In this document: in pieces, positions 9,845-19,598 of the stretch
How positions within the stretch are numbered: the first letter of the stretch is position 1
Layout of the letters: every line of letters starts with the position of its first letter
Origin: Polynucleobacter aenigmaticus
GTDB taxonomy: Bacteria; Pseudomonadota; Gammaproteobacteria; Burkholderiales; Burkholderiaceae
Assembly (NCBI RefSeq): GCF_002206635.1
Contig: NZ_NGUO01000001.1
Location: forward strand, 62,001-126,000
DNA length: 64,000 nt
Direction of reading: 5' to 3'
Position numbers and translations under genes: made by a program
Notes under the pieces: generated by a model
Database searches by the model: none
Seen by the model: the letters and a program-made list of their open reading frames with translations, nothing else
Told to the model about the DNA's origin: nothing

Positions 9845-11398
9845 ATGAATCTGCTTTCAGCTGCTGCTAAGGTTAGCTCCCTCACAATGCTCTCCAGGAT
9901 TACCGGACTTCTCCGGGAAACCCTGATTGCCCGTAGTTTTGGGGCTTCTGAGTGGACTGACGCCTTTAATGTGGCCTTCAGACTACCGAATTTGCTGCGC
10001 CGGCTCTTCGCTGAAGGAGCCTTTTCCCAGGCATTTGTGCCTATTTTGGGGGAAATTTCCAGCAAAGGGGATGTAAAGCAGTCCCAAATCCTCGTAAATG
10101 CCGTTGCCACGCTCTTATTTTGGGCTTTACTGCTCACGGTACTGCTGGGGGTAATCGGCGCGCCCTTGCTGATTCTAGCCATCGCCACTGGCTTTAAAGG
10201 CGGGCCCGCATATGAAGCCAGCGTAGTCATGACCCGCATCATGTTTCCTTATATCGGCCTGATTTCGATGGTTTCCTTGTCTGCGGGAATTCTCAACACC
10301 TTTGGGCGCTTTGCCATTCCCGCCTTTACCCCGGTTTTACTCAATTTAGCCCTTATCGGTAGCGCAATCTTTTTAGCACCCCACCTAGAGCAACCTATTT
10401 ATGCCCTGAGCATTGGCGTTCTCTTGGGCGGCTTCTTGCAACTCGCGATTCAAGTACCGGCACTTTCTCGCCTTGGCCTATTGCCAAAAGTGGGATTGCT
10501 GCCTGGAGCGATTGCGACAGCCATTAAAAATCCGGATGCTCGTCGGGTTATGAAATTGATGGGGCCAGCTGTGTTTGCAGTATCCGTCGCCCAAATTTCT
10601 CTCATCATCAACACTAATATCGCCTCACGTTTACAAACAGGCAGCGTTTCTTGGCTGTCTTATGCCGATCGTTTAATGGAGTTTCCGACAGCACTTTTGG
10701 GTGTTGCATTAGGCACCGTCCTTCTCCCTAGCCTCAGTAAAGCAAATGCGAATAATGATTTGGTTCACGCTGGCGAACTATTAATTTGGGGATTGCAACT
10801 CACCTTCCTACTTGCGGCCCCTTGCGCTATTGCCCTCTTTATTTTTGGCGAGCCTCTCGCAGCAGTCTTGTATCACTACGGGAAATTTACTGCTCTCGAT
10901 GTATTGATGACGCAACGTGCATTAGCAGCTTATGGTGTTGGATTGATTGGCCTCATTTTGGTAAAGATCCTGGCTCCTGGGTTTTACTCACGTCAAGATA
11001 TCCGTACTCCGGTAAAAATTGGCTTGCTCGTTTTAGTGGCAACGCAATTAGCCAATGTGGTTTTTGTTCCCTGGCTCGGGCATGCAGGACTAGCGCTGTC
11101 CATTGGCGCTGGCGCCTGTCTCAACGCGACACTACTTTGGGTAGGCCTGCATCGACGTGGCGCCCTTCCTAGTGCTGCCTGGCTTAAGTATTTGAGCCAA
11201 CTTCTGCTGGCTTTAATCCCCTTCTCACTCCTCTTGTATTACGCAGCTACTGCGCATGATTGGATTGCGCTTCAGCAAACTCCTTGGACCAGAGTTGGAT
11301 TATTGGCTGCTTGGCTTAGTGCGGCTGCAGTAATTTACTTTGGAGCTCTCGCCCTTGTTGGCATCCGCTGGCAAAAATTCCTGCGTCATGCAAAATAG
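9845..11398 (+). CDS. murJ: Lipid II flippase MurJ
   Basis: Inner-membrane flippase of the MOP superfamily that moves the peptidoglycan precursor lipid II to the periplasmic face. The 517-residue product is the usual length with about 14 hydrophobic segments. The opening SSLTMLSRITGLLRETLIARSFGAS is typical, including the arginine that faces the central cavity, and FRLPNLLRRLFAEGAFSQAFVP is the conserved loop after the second helix. The SirB1-like gene follows five bases after the stop, so the two are likely cotranscribed. Confidence 0.97.
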   Translation: MNLLSAAAKVSSLTMLSRITGLLRETLIARSFGASEWTDAFNVAFRLPNLLRRLFAEGAFSQAFVPILGEISSKGDVKQSQILVNAVATLLFWALLLTVLLGVIGAPLLILAIATGFKGGPAYEASVVMTRIMFPYIGLISMVSLSAGILNTFGRFAIPAFTPVLLNLALIGSAIFLAPHLEQPIYALSIGVLLGGFLQLAIQVPALSRLGLLPKVGLLPGAIATAIKNPDARRVMKLMGPAVFAVSVAQISLIINTNIASRLQTGSVSWLSYADRLMEFPTALLGVALGTVLLPSLSKANANNDLVHAGELLIWGLQLTFLLAAPCAIALFIFGEPLAAVLYHYGKFTALDVLMTQRALAAYGVGLIGLILVKILAPGFYSRQDIRTPVKIGLLVLVATQLANVVFVPWLGHAGLALSIGAGACLNATLLWVGLHRRGALPSAAWLKYLSQLLLALIPFSLLLYYAATAHDWIALQQTPWTRVGLLAAWLSAAAVIYFGALALVGIRWQKFLRHAK

Positions 11399-11403
11399 CT
11401 GAT

Positions 11404-12246
11404 ATGCCAACACAACAACTCGACTACTTCACCTCACTGGTTGCTGAGGACGAACACTTCCCTTTGACCGAGGCAGCAGTAGCAGTAGCGCAGCACGCCT
11501 ACCCCGACCTGGATGTGCAAGGCGTACTCGATAAGATCGATCAATGGGGTAATAAGCTCAAGAAACAAATTACCCCAGATACACCACCGATTCAGCGCCT
11601 GCAACTGTTAAAGCATTTCTTTTATAACGAGCTAGGCTTTGGTCCAAACCCCAATGACTTCTACGCACCTGAGAATTCTTATCTCCATCAGATTATTGAA
11701 AATCGTCGCGGCATTCCTATCTCACTAGCTATTTTGATGATGGAGCTCGGCCAGCAAATTGGCTTAAATATTCGTGGCATCTCTTTTCCAAATCACTTCA
11801 TGATGCGCATCTCTCTCCAGCAGGGCGAAATCATCATGGATCCATTGACTGGTGATTCTCTATCCAAGAATCAATTACAGGAAATGCTCGACCCTTACCT
11901 CGATGCCAAAGGCTATCGTGGTGAACTCAGCTTACCGCTGAATATTTTCTTGCGCGCTTCCAGCGCCCGAGAAATCCTCTCACGCTTTATGAGAAATCTC
12001 AAAATGATTTATTCAGAGGATGAGCGTTGGGAGCGTCTACTTGGAATTCAAGAGCGTCTGGTGATCTTGCTACCAGATTCGACCGAAGAAGTGCGCGACC
12101 GCGGCTTGATCTTTGCGCAACTAGAATACGTGCGCCCTGCTATAGCTGATCTACATCACTACTTAAGTGAAATGCCGGGCGCTGAAGATGCAGTAGATAT
12201 TCGAGAGCACATCGCCACGCTCGAGAGTCAAACCAAGCTGCATTAA
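11404..12246 (+). CDS. SirB1 family protein (transglutaminase-like core)
   Basis: A 280-residue protein of the SirB1 family. Residues about 60-170 hold a transglutaminase-like core with the conserved FFYNELGFGPNPNDFY, the ENRRGIPISLAILMMELG helix, and FPNHFMMR; the C-terminal third is helical and TPR-like. In gammaproteobacteria the relative beside prfA-hemK has no assigned enzyme activity. The family position usually taken by the catalytic cysteine is not a cysteine in NRRGIPISL, so enzymatic transglutaminase action is unlikely. It follows murJ by five bases and converges with the DedA gene. Confidence 0.85.
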   Translation: MPTQQLDYFTSLVAEDEHFPLTEAAVAVAQHAYPDLDVQGVLDKIDQWGNKLKKQITPDTPPIQRLQLLKHFFYNELGFGPNPNDFYAPENSYLHQIIENRRGIPISLAILMMELGQQIGLNIRGISFPNHFMMRISLQQGEIIMDPLTGDSLSKNQLQEMLDPYLDAKGYRGELSLPLNIFLRASSAREILSRFMRNLKMIYSEDERWERLLGIQERLVILLPDSTEEVRDRGLIFAQLEYVRPAIADLHHYLSEMPGAEDAVDIREHIATLESQTKLH

Positions 12247-12291
12247 GCTATTAAGCTCAGTACTCTCAAAAAGATTACTGATTACTGCTGC

Positions 12292-12939
12292 TTATTTCTT
12301 TTTGCGCTGAAAGATTTTGTATGCAGCGGCCAACACAATCGGAATAGCAGCAGCGCCAATACCAATCAACACGATGACATTGAGATTCTGACGAATGATC
12401 GGAATGTTGCCAAAGAAGTAGCCGGCCACTACCAATCCAAATACCCACAAGACTGCGCCAGTAATGTTAAAAAACTGGAAGCGCGAAAAGTTCATTTCTG
12501 ATACGCCAGCAACAAACGGTGCAAAGGTGCGAATGATCGGCAAGAAACGCGCAACAATAATCGTCTTGCCGCCATGCTTCTCATAAAAAGAATGCGTCTT
12601 ACGCAAGGCTGCCTGGTCAATCCAGCGAGATTCACTGCTAAAAATACGGTGACCAATCCAACGGCCGATAAAGTAGTTCACGGTATTGCCACCGATAGCG
12701 GCAATCAATAAGCCAATACAAAGAGTCCACAGATTGAAGTGCTCAGTAGCACAATAGGCGCCCGCAATAAACAACAGTGAATCACCCGGCAAAAAAGGGG
12801 CAACGACCAAGCCTGTCTCAGCAAATACGATGGCAAATAGCAGGCCATAAGCCCAGTATCCATACTGCTGAATCACCACATCAAGATGGCGATCAATATG
12901 CAATAACAAATCACTGAGTTGCAATAGGGTGTCGATCAA
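12292..12939 (-). CDS. DedA family membrane protein (SNARE-associated/VTT domain)
   Basis: Inner-membrane protein of the DedA family, linked in other bacteria to lipid carrier flipping and membrane-potential homeostasis. The conserved features are FAETGLVVAPFLPGDSLLF, the NYFIGRWIG segment, and FLPIIRTFAPFVAGVSEM with its essential arginine. I choose the TTG at 12939, because AAAGGA sits 7 bases before it and the resulting 215 residues match the family length. An ATG at 13002 would add 21 unconserved residues and leave only 14 bases to the divergent miaA start, where a good miaA -10 box lies. Confidence 0.85.
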   Translation of the reverse strand: MIDTLLQLSDLLLHIDRHLDVVIQQYGYWAYGLLFAIVFAETGLVVAPFLPGDSLLFIAGAYCATEHFNLWTLCIGLLIAAIGGNTVNYFIGRWIGHRIFSSESRWIDQAALRKTHSFYEKHGGKTIIVARFLPIIRTFAPFVAGVSEMNFSRFQFFNITGAVLWVFGLVVAGYFFGNIPIIRQNLNVIVLIGIGAAAIPIVLAAAYKIFQRKKK

Positions 12940-13005
12940 CTGGCGTTCCTTTATGTTTGCAAGGATATTAACAGGCTGGCAATACAGCTTGCTACATTTC
13001 ATTCT

Positions 13006-13011
13006 TATAAT
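13006..13011 (+). promoter_or_regulatory. Perfect -10 box immediately before miaA
   Basis: TATAAT ends six bases before the miaA ATG at 13017, which places the expected transcription start at 13017-13018. That is compatible with a leaderless mRNA. No good -35 box lies at the right spacing and no ribosome binding site is present. Confidence 0.45.
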
Positions 13012-13016
13012 GAGCT

Positions 13017-14018
13017 ATGCAAACTGAACCCCACATTCAGCCTACGCATTTACCTGATCAGCCACCCATACTTTGTATTGTTGGCCCCACGGGCGCAGGC
13101 AAAACCCATCTCGCCATGGCTTTAGCAGAGCATGCCAAATCTATTGGTCAAACCATTGAATTAATCAGTATGGACTCTGCCCTGGTGTATTGCGGACTAG
13201 ATATTGGTAGCGCTAAGCCAACTAAGGCTGAGCAGGCAGCAGTTCAGCACCACCTGATTGATATTTTGGAACCCACTGAGTCGTATTCAGCAGCGCGCTT
13301 TGCGAACGATACCAAACGACTGTGTGAAGAAATTAGTGCGCGAGGACACATTCCTGTCGTGGTGGGTGGAACGATGTTGTATTGGCGTGCATGGGCCCAT
13401 GGCCTTTCCTCACTTCCACCAGCCGATCCAGAAATTCGCGCCCGCCTAGACGAACAAGGGAAAATGATTGGCTGGCCTGCTATGCATGCTGAATTAGCCA
13501 AAGTCGACTCTGTGACTGCCGCACGTTTACAGCCCAACGATTCTCAACGAGTGCAACGCGCTCTAGAGGTTTATGAAATCACTGGCAAACCCATGTCCGA
13601 ACTATTGGCGGAGTCACCAAGTGAAGATGGCAGGGAAGGGTCTGCTATTCCCGAATGGATTAATCTGATATCACTAGAGCCAAGTGATCGCTCACGCCTA
13701 CATCAGAATTTAGAAAAACGCTTTGATGAAATGCTAGCTGGTGGACTACTAGAAGAAGTTGAGGCGTTGAGAAACAATCCAGGGCTGCATGCCGACTTGC
13801 CTGCTATTCGTTCAGTTGGATATCGACAAGTCTGGGAATATTTAAATGGCGCAGTTGATCAAGAGGAGATGCGCTACAAAGCACTAGCGGCTACAAGGCA
13901 ACTAGGCAAAAGGCAGCTCACTTGGTTGCGAGCCATTGCCGGAAGAAACACTTTTGACCCCTTCAACCCCAATGAGTTGAAGGCTGCCCTAGAGTACTGC
14001 AAACAAAATCTTAGATAA
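13017..14018 (+). CDS. miaA: tRNA dimethylallyltransferase
   Basis: Adds dimethylallyl to A37 of tRNAs reading UNN codons. The 333-residue product has the P-loop GPTGAGKT at 23-30, the [18 protein letters not shown] stretch with the catalytic aspartate, HHLIDILEP, and the [18 protein letters not shown] motif near the middle. Length is slightly above the E. coli 316 because of an N-terminal extension before the P-loop. A perfect TATAAT lies just before the ATG. The 3' end overlaps the convergent purM by eight bases. Confidence 0.97.
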   Translation: MQTEPHIQPTHLPDQPPILCIVGPTGAGKTHLAMALAEHAKSIGQTIELISMDSALVYCGLDIGSAKPTKAEQAAVQHHLIDILEPTESYSAARFANDTKRLCEEISARGHIPVVVGGTMLYWRAWAHGLSSLPPADPEIRARLDEQGKMIGWPAMHAELAKVDSVTAARLQPNDSQRVQRALEVYEITGKPMSELLAESPSEDGREGSAIPEWINLISLEPSDRSRLHQNLEKRFDEMLAGGLLEEVEALRNNPGLHADLPAIRSVGYRQVWEYLNGAVDQEEMRYKALAATRQLGKRQLTWLRAIAGRNTFDPFNPNELKAALEYCKQNLR

Positions 14019-15063
14019 CGATGGTTTGTGGAGCACCAGTTGGACGCTCTACAACCTCACCAACAGTCCAAGCATTTAAGCCTTCAGCCTTGAGTGAGGT
14101 GATTGCCACATCCACTTGATCAGCAGACATAATCACCACCATACCAATACCGCAGTTAAATACACGCACCATTTCGGCATCAGCCACGCCACCCTTCATC
14201 TGCAGCCAGCGGAAGAGTTCTGGCATTTGCCAGCTGTCGCGATGCAAGACGGCTTGAGTATTTTCTGGAAGTACGCGCGGTACGTTATCCACGAGGCCAC
14301 CACCAGTAATGTGAGCCATACCCTTCACATTAATCTCAGAGATGAGCTTGAGAAGTGGTTTGACGTAAATTTGTGTTGGGGCCATCACAACATCGCCTAG
14401 AGGACGGCCACCCAGGTCATCGGTTGGCTTAGCGCCAGCGCGCTCAATAATTTTTCGAACCAATGAATAACCATTGGAATGTGCACCACTAGAACCAATT
14501 GCCAAAACCACGTCGCCCGGAACAATCGTCGCACCAGTAATGATTTTGGATTTTTCAACGGCACCAACAGCAAAGCCGGCCAAATCGTATTCACCCGGAG
14601 GGTACATACCAGGCATCTCAGCAGTTTCACCACCGATAAGGGCGCAACCAGAGAGCTCGCAGCCCATCGCAATTCCACCCACCACGGTTGCAGCAGTATC
14701 AACAGTGAGCTTGCCGCAAGCAAAGTAATCTAAGAAAAAGAGGGGTTCAGCACCTTGCACCAAAATATCGTTCACGCTCATGGCCACCAAATCCTGGCCA
14801 ATCGTATCGTGACGATTCCATTCAAAGGCTAACCTGAGCTTCGTACCTACACCGTCAGTACCAGATACAAGAACTGGCTCTTTGTAGCGCTTTGGGACCT
14901 CAAACAGGGCGCCAAAGCCGCCAATCCCGGCAAGTACGCCTTCGCGCATGGTTTTCTTAGCCAAAGGCTTAATACGGTCAACCAAATCGTCTCCAGCGTC
15001 AATATCGACACCAGCGTCACGGTAGGAAAGGCCTTTTGAGGAAGAATCAGTAGATGAGGTCAT
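14011..15063 (-). CDS. purM: Phosphoribosylformylglycinamidine cyclo-ligase (AIR synthetase)
   Basis: Fifth step of purine synthesis: ATP-dependent ring closure of FGAM to AIR. The 350-residue length matches the family. Visible motifs are [14 protein letters not shown] at the N-terminus, [15 protein letters not shown], the ATP-binding [37 protein letters not shown], and GIAHITGGG in the form GMAHITGGG. It converges with miaA, overlapping by eight bases, and is divergent from the PerM-like gene, consistent with a shared promoter region at 15064-15136. Confidence 0.98.
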   Translation of the reverse strand: MTSSTDSSSKGLSYRDAGVDIDAGDDLVDRIKPLAKKTMREGVLAGIGGFGALFEVPKRYKEPVLVSGTDGVGTKLRLAFEWNRHDTIGQDLVAMSVNDILVQGAEPLFFLDYFACGKLTVDTAATVVGGIAMGCELSGCALIGGETAEMPGMYPPGEYDLAGFAVGAVEKSKIITGATIVPGDVVLAIGSSGAHSNGYSLVRKIIERAGAKPTDDLGGRPLGDVVMAPTQIYVKPLLKLISEINVKGMAHITGGGLVDNVPRVLPENTQAVLHRDSWQMPELFRWLQMKGGVADAEMVRVFNCGIGMVVIMSADQVDVAITSLKAEGLNAWTVGEVVERPTGAPQTIVI

Positions 15064-15136
15064 GGCAGAGATAGAGGATTAGTAAAAAACACTACTTGGT
15101 CGGTAGAATCACTGAATTCTAGAGGATTCGAGCAAG

Positions 15137-16126
15137 ATGGCTGAAATTTTTACCCCTTTTCTGACTGCATTTATTCTGGCTTATGCCTTGCGCCCTGTTT
15201 GCTTGTGGCTTGAGAGGCATCGCCTCCCTCGCGCGGCAGCCGCCGGAATTGCCATGATTATTGGTCTGGCAGTCCTATTTTCGATTTTGATCCTCTTTAT
15301 TACCCTCCTCAAAACGGAAATCCCACTCATCAAGGCCCAGTTTCCAGAATGGGTCCAAAACACCCAATCTTGGCTTGGGCCCAAGTTAAATGAACTTCAT
15401 ATTAATTTTGACTGGGGCACGCTCAAGACTAGCGCTACCCAGAAGATCACGGAGCATCTCAACGACAACTCCGATGCCCTAATGTCCTCCACCCTGGAGA
15501 CGGTATTGACCTCAGGCAGCTCTGTCATTGCAGGCTTCGTTAATTCCGTTTTGATCCTGTTTGTGATGTTTTATCTTTTGATCGACTGGGACCACTTCTT
15601 TAAACTTGTCAGAAATCTAGTGCCGCTCCGTGCGCAAAAGACTGTGCACCACTTAGCGATGCATGCCGATGGTTTGCTATCCCAATATCTCAGAGGCATG
15701 CTGATCGTGATTTCTATCATGTCTGTTTTTTATAGCGTTGGTTTAAGTGTAATTGGCATTAAAGGTTCAGCAGCATTAGGTGTATTTACTGCGCTCATGA
15801 TTGTGATTCCTTACATCGGCATCACACTAGGCTTCACTTTGGCGATCCTTGCAGCCCTTTTGCAGTTTGGCCCCAGCGGCGCAATCATTGGCGTTCTAGT
15901 CCTGTATGGACTAGGTCAATTCATTGAAGGCTTTTTCTTAACGCCCCGTTTGGTTGGCGAGCGGATCGGACTACATCCAGTCGCCGTGCTGTTTGCCTTG
16001 CTCTTGTTTGGAAAATTATTTGGATTTTTTGGGGTACTTCTGGCGCTACCAACTAGCGCAGTAGGTTTAGTGCTGCTGCAGTACGGATGGTCTCGTTACA
16101 CCCAAAGCCCGTGGTACCAAAAGTAA
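15137..16126 (+). CDS. AI-2E transporter family (PerM-like) permease
   Basis: A 329-residue multi-pass membrane protein of the AI-2E/PerM family; members export varied substrates and the one here is not known. The C-terminal half carries the family pattern SVIGIKGSAALGVFTALMIVIPYIG and GFFLTPRLVGERIGLHP. The N-terminus is shorter than usual: it begins at TPFLTAFILAYALRP, which in relatives follows a first hydrophobic stretch. An in-frame stop at 15113 prevents extension. GAGGA lies 10 bases before the ATG. hda follows after 12 bases and the two are probably cotranscribed. Confidence 0.85.
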   Translation: MAEIFTPFLTAFILAYALRPVCLWLERHRLPRAAAAGIAMIIGLAVLFSILILFITLLKTEIPLIKAQFPEWVQNTQSWLGPKLNELHINFDWGTLKTSATQKITEHLNDNSDALMSSTLETVLTSGSSVIAGFVNSVLILFVMFYLLIDWDHFFKLVRNLVPLRAQKTVHHLAMHADGLLSQYLRGMLIVISIMSVFYSVGLSVIGIKGSAALGVFTALMIVIPYIGITLGFTLAILAALLQFGPSGAIIGVLVLYGLGQFIEGFFLTPRLVGERIGLHPVAVLFALLLFGKLFGFFGVLLALPTSAVGLVLLQYGWSRYTQSPWYQK

Positions 16127-16138
16127 ATTTCTGAAGCA

Positions 16139-16897
16139 ATGAATAACTCTCCGCTACCACGGCAATTTGCACTCGATATCAGTCATATACCGACGCCTAG
16201 CTTAAGTAATTTTTTAGCCGGTGAGAATCTCGCACTGCACTCCACCCTGCAAGATCTCGTGAAGTCCTGGGAAAGTAATCACCCAAGACTTGCCAGTGAA
16301 AATCCCCTCAATCAACGCTGGATCTACTGGTGGGGGCCGAAAGGCTCTGGACGCACCCACCTGCTCAGCGCTATTGGCATTGCAGCGCAAGAACTTGGTC
16401 TGGAATATTTCCCTCTTACCCCTAATGAACCAATCTCTTGGGTGAGTCTTGAAGAGCGACTTCCCTCCCTAAGTACCAGCAATCAGCCTTCTGTCATTAC
16501 CGTAGATGACGTAGATCGCCTAGATGAGCGCCTCGTAGCCTCTTTATTTCGGATTCTGAATGAAATCCAAGGAAGTAAGGCTATCCATATTTTTATGGCC
16601 GGCAATGCTGCTCCTGGCGCACTCAAGCTCAGAGAAGACCTGCGCACCCGCCTAGGATGGGGTTTAATCTTTCAAACCCATCTTTTGGGCGATGATGAGA
16701 AAATACAGGCATTACAACAAGCGGCGCAAGCGCGTGGCTTGGTTTTGTCCCCAGATGTACTACCTTGGCTACTCAATCGCTTTTATCGGGATATGCCGAA
16801 CCTGATGGCTTTGATAGATGCTTTGGATGCTTATTCACTAGAAACAAAACGTGCCGTAACTTTGCCTCTTGTACGAGAGCTCTTACAGCCTAAATAA
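16139..16897 (+). CDS. hda: DnaA regulatory inactivator Hda
   Basis: DnaA-like AAA+ protein that, bound to the DNA-loaded beta clamp, makes DnaA hydrolyse ATP and so prevents re-initiation. The 252-residue product has a clamp-binding QFALDI at residues 9-14, a Walker A GPKGSGRT at 66-73 with arginine instead of lysine as in E. coli Hda, Walker B VITVDDVDRL and a helical C-terminal lid. There is no DNA-binding domain IV, which separates it from DnaA. It sits between the permease gene and a HAD phosphatase gene six bases downstream. Confidence 0.9.
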   Translation: MNNSPLPRQFALDISHIPTPSLSNFLAGENLALHSTLQDLVKSWESNHPRLASENPLNQRWIYWWGPKGSGRTHLLSAIGIAAQELGLEYFPLTPNEPISWVSLEERLPSLSTSNQPSVITVDDVDRLDERLVASLFRILNEIQGSKAIHIFMAGNAAPGALKLREDLRTRLGWGLIFQTHLLGDDEKIQALQQAAQARGLVLSPDVLPWLLNRFYRDMPNLMALIDALDAYSLETKRAVTLPLVRELLQPK

Positions 16898-16903
16898 ATA
16901 TTA

Positions 16904-17584
16904 ATGACTCAAATAGCACTGTTCGATTTAGATCACACCCTCCTCCCCTGCGATAGCGATTACGAATGGGGTCAGTTCTTGGCTCGCATTGGAGCGGTGG
17001 ATAGCAAATACTATGCGCAGCAAAATGAGCGCTTCTATCAAGACTACAAAGATGGCAAGCTCGATATCCAACAATTTCTTCGCTTTGCTTTAAAACCGCT
17101 GTCAGAACATTCTCGCGAGCAGCTCAAAGAATGGCATGACGCCTTCATGCACGAAGTGATTACTGGTCAGCTACGTCAACAGGCAGTCGATCTAGTGAAG
17201 CGCCACCAAGATGCTGGCGATCTTTGCTGCGTTGTCACCGCCACCAATAGTTTTGTCACGCGACCTATCGTGGAAAGTTTTGGTATCGAGCATTTAGTTG
17301 CCACTGAGCCAGCCACCGTAGGAGATAACCCGCTTGCTAATTTCACTGGTGAAGTAAAAGGGATCCCGAATTTTCGGGAGGGCAAAATTCAACGTGTGCA
17401 CGATTGGCTTGCCAGTCAACATTTAGTATTAGATCAATTACCACAAAGCTATTTTTACTCAGACTCCATGAACGATTTACCCCTCCTGGAAAAGGTAAGC
17501 AATCCTGTTGCTACCAATCCAGATGCTCGCCTACGTGATGAAGCCTCAAAGCGTCACTGGCCCATACTTGAACTGTTTGCATGA
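16904..17584 (+). CDS. HAD superfamily IB phosphatase (SerB-like)
   Basis: A 226-residue HAD-IB hydrolase. Motif I is FDLDHTLL with the nucleophile Asp8 and acid/base Asp10, motif II is VVTATNS, and motif IV is YSDSMNDLPLLE. Relatives dephosphorylate serine, histidinol or other small phosphomonoesters; the substrate here is not identifiable from sequence. Its stop overlaps the pcnB start as ATGA, so it is coupled to pcnB, an arrangement I recall as frequent in Burkholderiales. Confidence 0.87.
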   Translation: MTQIALFDLDHTLLPCDSDYEWGQFLARIGAVDSKYYAQQNERFYQDYKDGKLDIQQFLRFALKPLSEHSREQLKEWHDAFMHEVITGQLRQQAVDLVKRHQDAGDLCCVVTATNSFVTRPIVESFGIEHLVATEPATVGDNPLANFTGEVKGIPNFREGKIQRVHDWLASQHLVLDQLPQSYFYSDSMNDLPLLEKVSNPVATNPDARLRDEASKRHWPILELFA

Positions 17585-18981
17585 TTACCAAATTTATTAA
17601 ACGTATTTTGCGTCGCGACCCCATGGTCCGACATACTGTAGCCCATACATCAGGTGCGCCAAAGCGCGTTCCTAAAAAATCGCATCGCATTGACCCTCAT
17701 TTACTTTCCAAGAACGCAGTGAAGGTAACGGATACATTGCAGCAAGCTGGCTATGATGCTTTCATTGTTGGTGGTGCAGTTCGGGATTTAGCATTGGGCA
17801 TTGGCCCTAAAGATTTTGATGTAGCGACCAATGCAACCCCCGAGCAAGTACAAAAACTATTCCGCAAAGCGCGCCTCATTGGTCGTCGCTTTCAGATTGT
17901 GCACGTCACTTTTTTTGGCAAGGGCCAACCTGAAATTATTGAGGTATCGACCTTCAGAGCCTTGCTGGAGAACGCTGGCGAGCATGTAGCTGAGAATGGT
18001 CGCATCTTGCGAGACAACGTTTGGGGCAGCCAGCATGAAGATGCTGCGCGCCGAGATTTCACCATCAATGCGATGTACTACGACCCTGCTACTGAAACTG
18101 TACTCGACTATCACGGCGGTATGGCGGACATGCAGAAGAAAACTTTGCGCATGATTGGTGATCCTGCTAAACGCTATCGGGAAGATCCGATTCGCATGCT
18201 GCGCGCTATTCGTTTTGCCGCCAAAACAGGCTTTACATTGGATGCAGCAACAAGCGCTCCCATCGCTAAACTTGGTAAGCTCATTCACGATGTACCTTCA
18301 GCACGACTGTTTGATGAAATCCTCAAACTCTTAATGTCCGGCTATTCATGGGCGGCGATCCAGGGATTGAAAGATGCAGGTCTGCACCACGGCCTCCTGC
18401 CTTTGCTTGACCATATTCTGGATAACAAGGCAGACTCTAAAGAAGCTAACGATTTTGTTCGCATTGCTTTAGCCAATACCGATGAACGCATTCAATCTGG
18501 TAAGAGTGTTTCCGCTGGATTCTTATTTGCCACTCTGCTGTGGCCCGATCTTTTAAGTAACTGGAAAAAAAATATTGCCAAAGGGGTTTCCAATATCCCA
18601 GCATTGCACGATGCGATGGATGAAACTATCGCCAGTCAAAGTAGTGGCATGGTGATCCAGCGTCGCTTTGAAAGTGATATGCGAGAAATCTGGTCCATGC
18701 AGCCCCGCTTTGAAAAACGGGTAGGTCGCTACCCTTATCGCCTTATTGAATCCCCTCGCTTTAGAGCGGGTTATGACTTTATGCTGCTGCGCTGCGCTAC
18801 TAGCGAGAAAAATCCCGCTTTAGGTGAATGGTGGACTAACTTTATTGAAGCAGATCCAAGCGGCCAGGAAGACCTCATGGCTAGCGTAAAGAACGAGAGT
18901 GGGAATAGCGCATCGCCTACCAAGCGACGTCGTCGCAGAAAAGCCAAAGTCACTTCACCTGCCGAGGGTGAAGCAAGCTAA
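17581..18981 (+). CDS. pcnB: Poly(A) polymerase I
   Basis: Adds 3' poly(A) tails to RNA and so promotes decay. The 466-residue protein belongs to the class II nucleotidyltransferase family shared with CCA-adding enzymes: GGAVRD at 64-69, DFDVAT with catalytic aspartates at 78 and 80, the RRDFTINAMYYD motif and EDPIRMLRAIRFAAKTGF. The LFDEILKLLMSG and the arginine-rich C-terminal tail (SPTKRRRRRKAKV) mark it as PcnB rather than a CCA enzyme. It overlaps the HAD gene by four bases and precedes folK by about 70. Confidence 0.95.
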   Translation: MITKFIKRILRRDPMVRHTVAHTSGAPKRVPKKSHRIDPHLLSKNAVKVTDTLQQAGYDAFIVGGAVRDLALGIGPKDFDVATNATPEQVQKLFRKARLIGRRFQIVHVTFFGKGQPEIIEVSTFRALLENAGEHVAENGRILRDNVWGSQHEDAARRDFTINAMYYDPATETVLDYHGGMADMQKKTLRMIGDPAKRYREDPIRMLRAIRFAAKTGFTLDAATSAPIAKLGKLIHDVPSARLFDEILKLLMSGYSWAAIQGLKDAGLHHGLLPLLDHILDNKADSKEANDFVRIALANTDERIQSGKSVSAGFLFATLLWPDLLSNWKKNIAKGVSNIPALHDAMDETIASQSSGMVIQRRFESDMREIWSMQPRFEKRVGRYPYRLIESPRFRAGYDFMLLRCATSEKNPALGEWWTNFIEADPSGQEDLMASVKNESGNSASPTKRRRRRKAKVTSPAEGEAS

Positions 18982-19053
18982 GCGGACTTGAGGAAAATTT
19001 AGTAAAGTAGATTTTGTAGTCTCGTATCGTTTTATTTTTTGTTTGGGATGCAC

Positions 19054-19581
19054 ATGGCTCGAGCTTTTATCGGATTTGGCGGCAATATTGGTGACACGCG
19101 TCAGCTCATTACTGATGCGATTGTTTGCCTTGCGCAGCGCTGTGAACTCCAAATTCTGACTAAAAGCTGCTTTTACCAAAGCGCTCCCTTTCAAGCTACT
19201 GGCGGAGATTACATTAATGCCGTCATTGAAATCGAGACCCAATTAAGTCCTTATGGCCTATTGCATGTCTGCCAAGCTGTTGAGCAAGAGTTTGGGCGTG
19301 AGCGCCCTTATGCCAACGCACCCCGAACTTTGGATTTAGATATTTTGTCTTTTGAGGGCGTATCTCAAGAAGATTCTGAGCTTACCCTTCCCCACCCAAA
19401 AATCATTGAACGTTCCTTTGTCCTGTTACCACTCCTAGAAATTGCCCCTGATTTCTTTTTGCCGAATTGGGGTGAGCTCAAGACCTATTTGCCTCAAGTT
19501 GCCGATCAGCGCATTGAAAAACTCCCTTGCCGCAACTGTAATTGTGTTGAAAAAGACGTTTATAGCCCATCGGTGCATTAA
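19054..19581 (+). CDS. folK: 2-amino-4-hydroxy-6-hydroxymethyldihydropteridine diphosphokinase
   Basis: Folate pathway enzyme that transfers pyrophosphate from ATP to hydroxymethyldihydropterin. The 175-residue product shows FIGFGGNIGD at the start, the QSAPFQATGG-type substrate loop in the form YQSAPFQATGGDYINAV, and the metal-binding PRTLDLDIL. The ATG at 19054 begins just before the conserved region and has GGGA nearby; an ATG at 19048 two codons earlier is equally possible. panB follows after 17 bases, and pcnB-folK-panB look like one unit. Confidence 0.95.
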   Translation: MARAFIGFGGNIGDTRQLITDAIVCLAQRCELQILTKSCFYQSAPFQATGGDYINAVIEIETQLSPYGLLHVCQAVEQEFGRERPYANAPRTLDLDILSFEGVSQEDSELTLPHPKIIERSFVLLPLLEIAPDFFLPNWGELKTYLPQVADQRIEKLPCRNCNCVEKDVYSPSVH

Positions 19582-19598
19582 TTCATTAAACTCATGCC

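Noticed and set aside
16336..16359. Arginine in place of lysine in the Walker A of Hda as a lost ATPase
   Set aside because: E. coli Hda has the same substitution; it is normal for the family.
17857..18288. Open frame of 143 codons on the minus strand inside pcnB
   Set aside because: Opposite the conserved catalytic region of pcnB; composition and lack of family features fit a shadow frame.
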